In this document: positions 38,273 through 46,524 of the stretch, piece by piece
How the letters are laid out: every line of letters starts with the position of its first letter
How positions within the stretch are numbered: the first letter of the stretch is position 1
NCBI GenBank assembly: GCA_964293475.1
Contig: CAXYYJ010000011.1
Coordinates: 32,541 to 96,540 of the forward strand
Direction of reading: 5' to 3'
Length of the DNA: 64,000 nt
DNA from: UBA12170 sp964293475
Lineage (GTDB): Bacteria; Bacteroidota; Bacteroidia; Bacteroidales; UBA12170
The notes under the pieces: generated by a model
Seen by the model: only the letters and a program-made list of their open reading frames with translations
Database searches by the model: none
What the model was told of the DNA's origin: nothing
Translations under genes and position numbers: made by a program

Positions 38273-38307
38273 CAAAATTAATAAATTAATTGGTTTAAGG
38301 TCAAAAA
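38273..38307 (-). promoter_or_regulatory. Promoter of the Fnr-type gene
   Basis: On the minus strand TTTTTG (38302-38307) is followed by exactly 21 bases and TAATTTTG (38273-38280), a good match to the Bacteroidota TTTG-N~20-TAnnTTTG promoter, 21 bases before the ATG at 38251. Confidence 0.7.
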
Positions 38308-38321
38308 CTGATATATATCAG
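38308..38321. promoter_or_regulatory. Perfect 14-bp palindrome, Fnr-box-like
   Basis: CTGATATATATCAG is a perfect inverted repeat. Its core TGAT-N4-ATCA equals the inner bases of the Fnr consensus TTGAT-N4-ATCAA. It directly abuts the -33 element of the Fnr-type gene, its centre about 38 bases from the -7 box, so self-regulation is likely. It may also act on the divergent operon. Confidence 0.6.
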
Positions 38322-38682
38322 CTTTTCTTATATCTGGTGATCATAAAATTAAAGACAGCCATTGATTAAAAAACATCACTGTGGAATGATGTAAACAGGC
38401 CTATGTTTACTCAAAACCTTTCTTATTTCCGAGGTGATTTTAAGTACCTGCACACCATTCACAATAGTTTTGTACATGGAAATGCTTAAAGGATAAATAT
38501 TTGATATATTCTTTTATATATCTCAATATCATTCAGTTATAGTTTTCTTCTCAAAATATATCTTTCATAGAATGTCATTAATAGAAGCAAATGAAACATC
38601 CATATTTGGCAAATTCGAAAAGAAAAATTACAAAATCTCAAGATGGATGTTCCATCATTCCTAATAATTAAATATTGTCAAG
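38322..38682 (+). other. Leader and control region of the respiratory operon
   Basis: About 360 bases between the divergent Fnr-type gene and the first Mrp-like gene. It holds an imperfect inverted repeat TTGATATAT...ATATCTCAA around 38499-38524, another possible Fnr-type half-site pair. No coding potential. The transcript start of the operon cannot be fixed by eye. Confidence 0.4.
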
Positions 38683-39177
38683 ATGAAATTTAAAAATTAT
38701 CTGATTATGTTCATCACGTTGCTGGGGGTTTGGCTACTTCTCAACAATAGTTTGAAGATAGAAATTGTTCTGGTGGGCATAGGCTTGAGTCTGGCGCTTC
38801 CCCTGTTGTTCTGCGGCAAATGTGAAGTTTTTACTCAGCTTAAACTCACCCCCAAATCCATGTTGTACACCTTATTGTACCTGCTGGTATTTTTAAAGGA
38901 GCTGGTTGTAGCCAATTTCGATGTGGCCCGAAGGGTTATCTCGCCCAAATTGCCCATCAACCCGGGTATAGTGGAGGTAAAAACCAAACTTAAATCGAAG
39001 ATTGCCAGAGTAGTTTTGGCCAACTCTATCACGCTAACACCAGGTACTTTCACCCTGGAAATTGTAGATGACACCCTGTTTGTGCATTGGATTGACGTAA
39101 AATCGACCGACGTGGAAGGTGCCACAAAAATGATTGTAGCCACATTTGAAAAATATCTGGAGGAAATGTATGGATAA
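38683..39177 (+). CDS. MrpE/MnhE-type subunit of the membrane complex
   Basis: A 164-residue protein of the MnhE/MrpE (MbhA) family. Two or three N-terminal hydrophobic helices (LIMFITLLGVWLLLNNSLKIEIVLVGIGLSLALPL; MLYTLLYLLVFLKELVVANF) and a soluble C-terminal domain with the family phrase ANSITLTPGTFTLEI followed by LFVHWIDV. In Mrp antiporters and in MBH/MBS it is part of the Na+/H+ antiporter-like arm. First gene of a run of twelve or more overlapping or closely spaced genes. It overlaps the next gene by 8 bases. Confidence 0.9.
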   Translation: MKFKNYLIMFITLLGVWLLLNNSLKIEIVLVGIGLSLALPLLFCGKCEVFTQLKLTPKSMLYTLLYLLVFLKELVVANFDVARRVISPKLPINPGIVEVKTKLKSKIARVVLANSITLTPGTFTLEIVDDTLFVHWIDVKSTDVEGATKMIVATFEKYLEEMYG

Positions 39178-39430
39178 TATTTTGTTACAAATCGCAACAG
39201 TAATAACCCTCATGAGTATGGTCATTGGAACCTACCGGTTTATCAAAGGGCCTCATAAGGTCGACCGCATGGTGGCTTTCGATGTAATATCTGTTTCGAG
39301 TATTGCACTTATAGGCTTTATTGCTGCCTTTCAGGCCAAACAAATCTATTTGGATGTGGCTCTGGTTTACGGAATTCTTGGATTTCTGGGCGTAGTGATT
39401 GTGGGTAGATATATTGAACGAGGATTTTAA
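39170..39430 (+). CDS. MrpF/MnhF-type subunit
   Basis: An 86-residue protein starting at the ATG at 39170 (MDNILLQIATVITLM), which overlaps the previous stop by 8 bases; the longer frame would overlap 32 bases. Three hydrophobic helices with the family phrases TYRFIKGPHKVDRMVAFDVISV and GILGFLGVVIVGRYIERGF. MrpF (MbhB) is a small membrane subunit of the Mrp-type ion-translocating arm. It is followed after 11 bases by MrpG, the usual E-F-G order. Confidence 0.9.
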   Translation: MDNILLQIATVITLMSMVIGTYRFIKGPHKVDRMVAFDVISVSSIALIGFIAAFQAKQIYLDVALVYGILGFLGVVIVGRYIERGF

Positions 39431-39441
39431 AACAACAAATC

Positions 39442-39831
39442 ATGAATCAGGAACTTTTAGAAACCATTGGAGGAGTTGTGGCCATTATAGGCTCAATTTT
39501 TCTTTTGCTGGGCTCGCTGGGAATCACCCGCATGCCCGATACCTACAACCGAATTCAGGCCGGAACCAAATCGTCGACTCTGGGAACCATTTTATCGCTC
39601 TCGGGCTTGTTTTTCTTTTATCCCGAATGGGCCGGGAAATTGGTAATCATGGTGCTCTTTGTGCTCATAACAAACCCTGTTTCGTCGCATGTTTTGGCCC
39701 GGGCAGCCTACCATATCGGCGTTCCGCTGAGTAAACTTACCATCATCGACAAGCTGAAAGACAGCGAGCTGGTGAAAAGCGGAAGAAGTGCCCATTTGAA
39801 GAAAGTAAAAATCAACGAAAAAGGAGAATAA
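39442..39831 (+). CDS. MrpG/MnhG-type subunit
   Basis: A 129-residue protein with three membrane helices and the MnhG signature LLGSLGITRMPDTYNRIQAGTKSSTLGT. It is the MbhC counterpart in membrane-bound hydrogenases. The tail (LKDSELVKSGRSAHLKKVKINEKGE) is longer and more charged than in Mrp antiporters and faces the cytoplasm. Three bases separate it from the next gene. Confidence 0.9.
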   Translation: MNQELLETIGGVVAIIGSIFLLLGSLGITRMPDTYNRIQAGTKSSTLGTILSLSGLFFFYPEWAGKLVIMVLFVLITNPVSSHVLARAAYHIGVPLSKLTIIDKLKDSELVKSGRSAHLKKVKINEKGE

Positions 39832-39834
39832 ACC

Positions 39835-40080
39835 ATGTTGTCAATCATCATTGCTGCTGTATTAGGTGTTATCAGTCTGGTGGCTGGTTTTATTGCCCTG
39901 CACAATCCCAAACTTTCGGTGGGAATTATTGCCACCGGATTGGTGAGCTTAGTGGCTTCTATTCTGTTTCTTCTGCTGGCTGCACCCGATGTGGCCATGA
40001 CAGAAGCAGCCATTGGAAGCGGCTTAACCACTGTAATTTTCTTTTATGTGTTAAACAAAATAAGACAAGGAAATGCTTAA
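39835..40080 (+). CDS. MbhD-like subunit (DUF4040)
   Basis: An 81-residue hydrophobic protein. The phrase LLAAPDVAMTEAAIGSGLTTVIFFYVLNK is the DUF4040/MbhD signature, which in Mrp antiporters lies in the C-terminal part of MrpA; the glutamate in MTEAAIG corresponds to the conserved NuoJ-like position. In MBH and MBS this segment is a separate subunit, as here. It overlaps the next gene by 8 bases. Confidence 0.85.
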   Translation: MLSIIIAAVLGVISLVAGFIALHNPKLSVGIIATGLVSLVASILFLLLAAPDVAMTEAAIGSGLTTVIFFYVLNKIRQGNA

Positions 40081-40777
40081 AAAGATATTAGTACTCATTT
40101 TACTTGCCGGCGTGGGAGTCATTTTTTTCGACCTGTTTATGTCGTACAAAACTGCCAGCGAACTGTCGCTCCTGGGAAAATATTATGCCGATAACGCTGC
40201 CCGCGAAGTGGGAGCTGCCAATTTGGTTTCGTCAATTGTGGTTACCTACAGGGGACTCGATACTTTGGGCGAAGTGAGCATATTGTTTGTGGCTGCGGCC
40301 ATCATCAGCTTTGTGCTTAAAACCAAGCCCGAAGACGAAGATAAAGACCGCGAAATTCGCCCCGCCAGCGAAATTTTAAAATCGGCCACTCAGGTATTTA
40401 CCCCCATTATCATGATGGTTGGTATTTATATTTTTATGAATGGTCACCTCACACCCGGTGGCGGATTTCAGGGGGGAGCAGTAATTGCCTCCGCTGTTTT
40501 GCTCATGCTGCTGGCCAGCCCCAAAATGCATGTGAGCCATAAAGTCATCAGCTTTGTGGAATCGTTTTCGGGGATAGGTTTTGTGGTAGTAGGCATTTTT
40601 GGTCTGTTGGTTGGCGGGGGATTCCTCGACAACAGAATCCTGGCTCTCGGCGAGTTTGGAACCCTGTTTAGCGCCGGCGCCATTCCGGTCATCTACATCT
40701 TTATCGGACTAAAAGTGGGAGCCGAACTCTCCAATATCATCGACAGAATGGCTCAACAACAAAACGTAAAAAACTAA
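40073..40777 (+). CDS. Fused MbhE-MrpB (MbhF) subunit
   Basis: A 234-residue protein joining two pieces. Residues 1-85 resemble MbhE (the last part of MrpA): VTYRGLDTLGEVSILFVAAAIISFVL. Residues ~105-230 are an MnhB/MrpB domain: PIIMMVGIYIFMNGHLTPGGGFQGGAVIASA, with the conserved GHLTPGGGFQGG loop. In Thermococcales MBH these are separate (MbhE, MbhF). About six helices. Overlaps its upstream neighbour by 8 bases, three bases before the next gene. Confidence 0.85.
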   Translation: MLKKILVLILLAGVGVIFFDLFMSYKTASELSLLGKYYADNAAREVGAANLVSSIVVTYRGLDTLGEVSILFVAAAIISFVLKTKPEDEDKDREIRPASEILKSATQVFTPIIMMVGIYIFMNGHLTPGGGFQGGAVIASAVLLMLLASPKMHVSHKVISFVESFSGIGFVVVGIFGLLVGGGFLDNRILALGEFGTLFSAGAIPVIYIFIGLKVGAELSNIIDRMAQQQNVKN

Positions 40778-40780
40778 CCT

Positions 40781-41134
40781 ATGGAATACGTCATACTTAT
40801 CACGGGATTAGCTTTGATTTTGATGGGGCTTTATGGTATCATGTATATCAAAAACCTGTTCAGAATTGTCATTGCCTTTACCCTTTTCGACACCGGAATT
40901 AATATAGTCATGGTAACCATTGGCTATATTAGAAACGCTGCAGCTCCCATTCTCGACCAAATGCCCGAAGCCGGAGTAACCCCAGCCATTGTGGATCCTG
41001 TTCCCCAGGCTTTGGTGCTCACATCCATTGTAATTGGTCTGGGAGTCAGTGCTTTGATGCTCACCTATGTGCTCAAGCTCTACGAAGACAAAAAATCATT
41101 AGACATCAACAATTTTAAAGATTTGAAATGGTAG
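40781..41134 (+). CDS. MrpC/NuoK-like subunit (MbhG)
   Basis: A 117-residue protein of the NuoK/MrpC family: three helices with GLYGIMYIKNLFRIVIAFTLFDTGINIVMV and PQALVLTSIVIGLGVSALMLTYVL. The PVPQALVLTSIVIG phrase is specific to MrpC/MbhG rather than complex I NuoK. It links the antiporter-like arm to the core. It overlaps the following giant antiporter subunit gene by 7 bases. Confidence 0.9.
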   Translation: MEYVILITGLALILMGLYGIMYIKNLFRIVIAFTLFDTGINIVMVTIGYIRNAAAPILDQMPEAGVTPAIVDPVPQALVLTSIVIGLGVSALMLTYVLKLYEDKKSLDINNFKDLKW

Positions 41135-44100
41135 CACCTATCTATATTATTGCTATTGCGCTGGGCCTGGCTTTTGCCATGGGCTTATTTGGAAAATCGC
41201 TGGGCAAAATCTCCGGAGCTCTGATGCTTTCGGGACTTGCAGCCCTCACCTTTATTTCCGGTCAGTGGCTCTGGAATTTCATGATGAACCACGCCGCCAC
41301 CGAAATCATTTATACCGCTGGTTTTAAACCTCCTTTTGCCATTGTACTGCAAATGGGAATGGCCGAAGCCATGCTCACCTTTATGATAAATGTGGCTGGA
41401 CTGCTGGGCGCTATCTATCTGTTCGATGTGCTCTACGAAAAAGGAAATAACGCCATGATGGTTTATCTCCTCTTTATCATGAGTACCAATGTGAGCGTAA
41501 TGACCCTCGACATCTTCAACCTGTTTGTTTTTCTCGAAATCGAAAGTATAGCCCTGGCTGGATTAATTCTGCTGGTGAGCAAGGGAGAAGCATTTCAGGC
41601 AGGTATGAAATATTTAATTGTAACCGGAATTACTGCTGGTTTGCTGCTGCTGGGCATCATCTTTGCCTATCAGTTTGCCGGCTCGTTAACCATCTCCGAT
41701 CTGGTAAACGCCAATCTCTGGGCTGTTAAAGCCAGCAGCATTGCTGTGTTTCTGATTCTGGTGGCCTTTATCATCGACATGAAACCTTTTCCTGCCAACG
41801 GCTGGGGAATCGATGTGTATACAGCTGCCCATCCGGGCGTTGGCGCCATTGTTTCTGCCGCTGTGGTTTCGGCTTCGGTTTATGTACTTTATAAAGTGAT
41901 GCCCATTGGTGGCGAACAGTGGAATTATTATATAGCAATAGCAGGCGCCATCACCTTTGTGGGTTCCAATCTCATGGGAACACGTCAGGAATCGCCCAAC
42001 CGCTTATTGGGTTATAGCTCCATAGGCCAGGTGGGTTTGTTGATGATGGTTCTTGGATTACAGACCTATCTGGGTGAGAAAACCACGTTTATCGCCTTCA
42101 CTATTCTCATCAGTCACTATGCTGCCAAAGCCGGATTGTTCTGGATTTCGGGAATGATAAAAGCCGAAAACATCAGAGACTGGTCGGTGCTGAGAGCCAA
42201 CCCCTTCATGCTTTTCCTTTTTGGAACCTTTGTTTTTGCTTTAATTGGCTTCCCTCCTTTTCCATCGTTTTTTGGTAAATGGGAACTCATTATGACGCTT
42301 ACAAGTCAGGGTCAAAGCGTTTGGGCTGCCGTGATTCTGGTAGCAAGCTTTATCGAAGCCATTTACCTGTTTCGCTGGCTGGGCTTTGCCATTAAACTCG
42401 AAAAACCTAAAAATCTATATCTCAACACTCCGCTGCATCAGCTTATCCCAATTTGGGTAATGGCTTTGGTGCTTTATATGGTGGGCGTGATGGTTACGCC
42501 TGTTGTAAGCTACGGAAATCTTATCAATTATCTGCCTTTGCTCTTTGCCCTCGCTATCTTTGCTGTTGATTTTCTGCCAGTTTATGTTAAGAATACCATT
42601 TCCATTGGTGGCGTAGTTTGGTATTTTATTGGACTTTGGCCCCGTTTGGAAGACGATTTGATACGTCAGATTTTCATGGTTATATTTTTGGGTGGAGCCG
42701 TAATTACCTTAATAGCGGGATTTGCCAAAAAAGGAAACCGCGCCGGATTTTACCCCATGGCTTTAATGATGTTTGCCGGATTGGCCGGAATCATCATGTC
42801 CACAAGCCTTATCGAGTTTTTCTTTAGCTGGGAAGTGATGACAGCCGGCTCCTATTTTCTCATCATCCGCGGAAAACGTTCCATGCCCCATGCCTATAGC
42901 TACATGCTGTTTTCGGTGGCCGGAGCCTATGCCATTCTCATGGGATTTGCCTTTGCCTATTCGGGTCAGCTGAATCCCACCTTAGATGCGCTGGGACAAA
43001 TTCAAACCCTGCCCACATTGGCCTATAGCTTGCTGGCTGTTGGTTTCATGACCAAAACAGCCTCTTTGGGATTGCATATCTGGTTGCCTGGCGCCCACGG
43101 TGAAGCCGAATCGGATGTTTCGCCCATGGTGTCGGCCATTCTCCTCAAAGCAGGGGTTTTCGGATTGATGCTCTTATTTCTTTATATGGGTGCCGACAAT
43201 CCACACGGACAAACCTTGCTCTATGTGCTCGGCTGGGTGGGTGCCTTAACCACATTGGTCGGAAATCTGGGAGCTGTATTTCAGGAAGACGCCAAGCGTT
43301 TGCTTGCTTATTCGAGCATCGGACAGCTGGGATATATTCTCTTTGCCCTTACTTTTATGACTCATTTGGGCTGGTTGGCCGGATTTACCTATACCATCAA
43401 CCACTTCCTTTTCAAAGCCATTCTTTTCCTTGTGATAGGGGGAATTGTGGTGAAACTTGGAACACACAATATGTACGAAATGGGCGGTATGATTAAGAAA
43501 ATGCCCTTCTCCTTTATCGCTGTTCTCATCTCCATCATCGTAATCGGGGGTATTCCTCCATTGAGTGGATTTGCAGGCAAATGGTTGTTCTACAACGCGG
43601 TGATAGAAAAAGGCTGGTATTTTCAGGGAGCCATTATCTTCTTTGCGGGGATTATAGCTTTCCTCTACCTGTTCAAGCTCATTTACTCTGTTTTTCTGGG
43701 TCAACTGAAGGACAACCACCGCAATATGAAAGAGATAAGCGCCTGGATTCTGGTTCCATCGTATGTTCTCATCATTGGAATCATGATATTCTCTGCTTTC
43801 CCACAATATGTTTTGCAACCCATTGGCGAAATGCTGAATCCCTATTTCACCTCTCAGGCCCTTTCGTGGGAAGGCTCAAAAGCCTACACAACTTTGGGCT
43901 ACTGGGATGGAACCACCATTATGATTGTGGTAGGAACAGCCTTCACACTGCTATTGGTATGGCTGATTTCGCTCAGTGCCAAAGCTCAGAAAATTGAACA
44001 ATTCAATATAGTTTTTGCAGCCGAAAGACCTTTCAAACCCGAAACCACCCACGTGAGCTACAATATTTATGCGGGCTATAAAAAAGCACTTGGTTTTCTG

Positions 44101-44262
44101 GTAGCCCCGGGAATCACACAGTTCTGGAACAATATGGGAGAAATGCTGCTCGATTTGGCAGGCTGGTTCCGCCGGATTTATGGTGGTAGCATGCAGAACT
44201 ATACATTACATGTTATTTTATTCATCGTGGTATTTTACCTAATGATAATTGGAGGATTTTAA
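41128..44262 (+). CDS. Fused double antiporter-like subunit (MbhH-MbhH'), 1,044 aa
   Basis: Two proton_antipo_M (NuoL/M/N, MrpD) units in one chain. The first (about 1-490) keeps the glutamate in FLEIES, the lysine in IIDMKPFPANGW and the HYAAKAG lysine, plus IGFPPFPSFFGKW. The second (about 520-930) keeps SWEVMTAGSYF, VGFMTKTASLGLHIWLP, INHFLFKAILF and IGGIPPLSGFAGKW. So both halves have the residues that carry ions in complex I antiporter subunits. The last ~90 residues hold an amphipathic stretch and a final helix (TLHVILFIVVFYLMII) and may stand for the separate MbhI subunit. Usual members are ~500 residues. MBS has two such subunits (H and H') as separate proteins. Confidence 0.88.
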   Translation: MVAPIYIIAIALGLAFAMGLFGKSLGKISGALMLSGLAALTFISGQWLWNFMMNHAATEIIYTAGFKPPFAIVLQMGMAEAMLTFMINVAGLLGAIYLFDVLYEKGNNAMMVYLLFIMSTNVSVMTLDIFNLFVFLEIESIALAGLILLVSKGEAFQAGMKYLIVTGITAGLLLLGIIFAYQFAGSLTISDLVNANLWAVKASSIAVFLILVAFIIDMKPFPANGWGIDVYTAAHPGVGAIVSAAVVSASVYVLYKVMPIGGEQWNYYIAIAGAITFVGSNLMGTRQESPNRLLGYSSIGQVGLLMMVLGLQTYLGEKTTFIAFTILISHYAAKAGLFWISGMIKAENIRDWSVLRANPFMLFLFGTFVFALIGFPPFPSFFGKWELIMTLTSQGQSVWAAVILVASFIEAIYLFRWLGFAIKLEKPKNLYLNTPLHQLIPIWVMALVLYMVGVMVTPVVSYGNLINYLPLLFALAIFAVDFLPVYVKNTISIGGVVWYFIGLWPRLEDDLIRQIFMVIFLGGAVITLIAGFAKKGNRAGFYPMALMMFAGLAGIIMSTSLIEFFFSWEVMTAGSYFLIIRGKRSMPHAYSYMLFSVAGAYAILMGFAFAYSGQLNPTLDALGQIQTLPTLAYSLLAVGFMTKTASLGLHIWLPGAHGEAESDVSPMVSAILLKAGVFGLMLLFLYMGADNPHGQTLLYVLGWVGALTTLVGNLGAVFQEDAKRLLAYSSIGQLGYILFALTFMTHLGWLAGFTYTINHFLFKAILFLVIGGIVVKLGTHNMYEMGGMIKKMPFSFIAVLISIIVIGGIPPLSGFAGKWLFYNAVIEKGWYFQGAIIFFAGIIAFLYLFKLIYSVFLGQLKDNHRNMKEISAWILVPSYVLIIGIMIFSAFPQYVLQPIGEMLNPYFTSQALSWEGSKAYTTLGYWDGTTIMIVVGTAFTLLLVWLISLSAKAQKIEQFNIVFAAERPFKPETTHVSYNIYAGYKKALGFLVAPGITQFWNNMGEMLLDLAGWFRRIYGGSMQNYTLHVILFIVVFYLMIIGGF

Positions 44263-44264
44263 AT

Positions 44265-45173
44265 ATGGACTATAGCTTAACAAAATTTCTTTGGACCTTA
44301 TTGGGGTTATTCATAGTTCTGAACTGGGGTATGCTCATGAGCAGCACCATGCGCAGAATTGGAGCCCGCGTGGCGGGACGTATCGGAATCCCCTGGTATC
44401 AACCCTGGATTGACCTGGTAAAACTCTACTCCATGCGTTCCCAGTTGTCACATGGCAATATGTTCTATCTGGGCCCGGTTTTCCGCCTCATGGGTGGTGT
44501 GGGTATGTTCCTTTTCATGCCCATGATATTTGGTTCGGTGCTTTGGGAAAACTATTCATTCTCGGGCGATTTGGTATTGCTTCTGTATTTTCAGTTTTTC
44601 GGAATGCTGGGAATGGCCCTGGGAGCCGGCGAAGGCGGGCATCCATACTCTGCCATCGGTATCAGCCGTGGTTTATCGCAGTTTACCACCATCGAAGTCC
44701 CCATGACCTTAGCCGTTATTTCCATAGCCATTCAATATCAAACCCTCAGCATCAGCGAGATTGTTGCTGCACAGCAGGGTGGAATTATGAACTGGACCAT
44801 GATGACCAATCCTTTTGCCACCGTTGCCGCCATGCTTTCGTTGCTGGGTGCCTTTGGTCACAGCCCGTTCAACTTAGTTAAAGCGCCCAACGAAATCCCC
44901 ATTGGTCCACCAACCGAATACCACGGAACATTTTTGGGGGTTTTGAGAACCAACGGCGCCATTTTGCATGTGGCCGAAGCTGCCTTGTTCATGAACCTGT
45001 TTTTTGGGGGAGCCACCAGCTGGATTGAGCTCATCATCAAAACCTTCTTCATCTATTTCTGGTCGGTATTTGTGGGAACCGTTTTCCCCCGTTTCAGAAT
45101 AGAACAATCGGTGGTTTGGTTCCTGAAATGGCCCACCATTATTGGAGTTATTGCAATCATTATTTATTTGTAA
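44265..45173 (+). CDS. NuoH-like subunit (MbhM)
   Basis: A 302-residue complex I subunit 1/NuoH homologue with about eight helices. Family blocks: MRRIGARVAGRIGIPWYQPWIDLVKLYS, GAGEGGHPYSAIGISRGLSQF and GHSPFNLVKAPNEIPIGPPTEYHGT. Acidic residues in these loops form the entrance of the ion path and the contact with the NuoB/D-like arm. Two bases separate it from the antiporter gene. It ties the soluble redox arm to the membrane arm. Confidence 0.9.
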   Translation: MDYSLTKFLWTLLGLFIVLNWGMLMSSTMRRIGARVAGRIGIPWYQPWIDLVKLYSMRSQLSHGNMFYLGPVFRLMGGVGMFLFMPMIFGSVLWENYSFSGDLVLLLYFQFFGMLGMALGAGEGGHPYSAIGISRGLSQFTTIEVPMTLAVISIAIQYQTLSISEIVAAQQGGIMNWTMMTNPFATVAAMLSLLGAFGHSPFNLVKAPNEIPIGPPTEYHGTFLGVLRTNGAILHVAEAALFMNLFFGGATSWIELIIKTFFIYFWSVFVGTVFPRFRIEQSVVWFLKWPTIIGVIAIIIYL

Positions 45174-45176
45174 GTC

Positions 45177-45869
45177 ATGGAAAAAGATTTCGATAAAACA
45201 GCATTATCAGATATGTACAAGGATAAATTCCTTGCCCCCGAAAACGAGATAAGACACGTTACTGCCCCCGATGGCAGCATCATTGAGGTAGATCCGCTGA
45301 AAGACTATTTCTGTCAGGAACGCCCCAAGGAGCTATTGCCACGCAAGGGAGCCATTGAAAAATTTCTTAACTGGGCACGGGCCGAAAGCCTTTGGGTTCT
45401 TGGTTTTGGAACCGGCTGCGGAAGTATAGAAATTCCGCCTTTGGTTACTCCCCGTTTCGATATGTACCGCTATGGTGTGCAAATGCGCCCAACTCCGCGC
45501 CAATCAAACGTTTTTATAATTTCGGGATACCTATCTGTAAAAACACTCAAACGTGCCATCCGCAGTTACGAGCAAATGCCCAGCCCAAAATATGTGATAG
45601 CTCTGGGGAGTTGTACCATCAACGGTGGAATGTATTGGGACAGCTACAATACCATAAACCGCCTGGATCACTATATGCCTGTGGATGTTTATATTGCTGG
45701 CTGCATGCCCCGTCCCGAAGCACTTTTGGCCGGATTTGGCAAACTCAAGGAGCTCATTAAAGAAGGCAAAGCCGAAAAAGCCAATGAGTACGCCCGCAAT
45801 TTCGACTGGTATAAAGGCAATCAAAAGAAAATAATTAAGGACTGGAATATGCCCGATTACAACTGGTAG
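45177..45869 (+). CDS. NuoB-like small subunit (MbhJ) with an altered cluster site
   Basis: A 230-residue subunit of the NuoB/hydrogenase small-subunit family. The cluster region reads FGTGCGSIEIPP (C81), then IALGSCTINGG (C146) and YIAGCMPRPEA (C176). Complex I NuoB has a double cysteine (CC) at the first site and NiFe hydrogenases have CxxC; here it is CG, so three of four usual ligands are seen, with C46 as a possible extra. The RPTPRQSNVFIISG block is normal. The N-terminus (1-60) is an extra extension. It should carry the terminal 4Fe-4S cluster next to the active site. Confidence 0.85.
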   Translation: MEKDFDKTALSDMYKDKFLAPENEIRHVTAPDGSIIEVDPLKDYFCQERPKELLPRKGAIEKFLNWARAESLWVLGFGTGCGSIEIPPLVTPRFDMYRYGVQMRPTPRQSNVFIISGYLSVKTLKRAIRSYEQMPSPKYVIALGSCTINGGMYWDSYNTINRLDHYMPVDVYIAGCMPRPEALLAGFGKLKELIKEGKAEKANEYARNFDWYKGNQKKIIKDWNMPDYNW

Positions 45870-45985
45870 TTCTATTAATAATTGAAAGATATTCTGATGG
45901 GGCAACGATGATTTATAGAATCCTGAAAAACGGGATGAATCAACAAAAAGCTTCGCAGAAGGAACGAAAAATAAAATATTGACAA

Positions 45986-46513
45986 ATGAAAAATGTATTG
46001 CAGGATATAGAACAGAGATTTTCCATCACCGGAGTGGTACAGCAAAAAGCTGACCTGGCCTGGATTACCGTGGAAAAATCGAAAGCCATCAGCATGATAG
46101 GCTGGTTGAGAGACTATGCGGGCTATAGCTCCTTAACTCTCATAACCGCTGTCGATTGGCTCGAAGACGGGCTTTTTCAGCTCACCTATCTGCTCAACTG
46201 CCCAAAGGACAGAACAGAAATTGGCGTAAGGGTTTTTATCGACAGAGAAAATGCCACCATGGATTCGGCCCACTTACTTTGGGAAAGTGCCTGGGTTTAT
46301 CAGCGCGAACTTAAAGAAATGTTTGGCATCGACTTCCCCGGAAGCCCCAATGTTGACGATAGTTTCATCTTAGAAGGCTGGGACAATATTCCACCCTATC
46401 GCCGCGACTTCGACACCAAAAAATACTCCGAGGAAACCTATTTCCCCCGACCCGGCAGATCGAGCAACGACCCCGCTGAATACATGAAATCGAAATTATA
46501 CCCCAACGATTAA
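45986..46513 (+). CDS. NuoC-like subunit (MbhK)
   Basis: A 175-residue 30-kDa-type complex I subunit. The family block is seen in LLWESAWVYQRELKEMFGIDFPGSP and the end GWDNIPPYRRDFDTKKYSEE (the usual DW..hP.RKDF). It helps hold the NuoD-like subunit. A 116-base spacer without a gene separates it from the NuoB-like gene, the largest gap in the operon; an internal promoter could lie here but none is clear. Confidence 0.88.
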   Translation: MKNVLQDIEQRFSITGVVQQKADLAWITVEKSKAISMIGWLRDYAGYSSLTLITAVDWLEDGLFQLTYLLNCPKDRTEIGVRVFIDRENATMDSAHLLWESAWVYQRELKEMFGIDFPGSPNVDDSFILEGWDNIPPYRRDFDTKKYSEETYFPRPGRSSNDPAEYMKSKLYPND

Positions 46514-46524
46514 GGAAAAGAACC

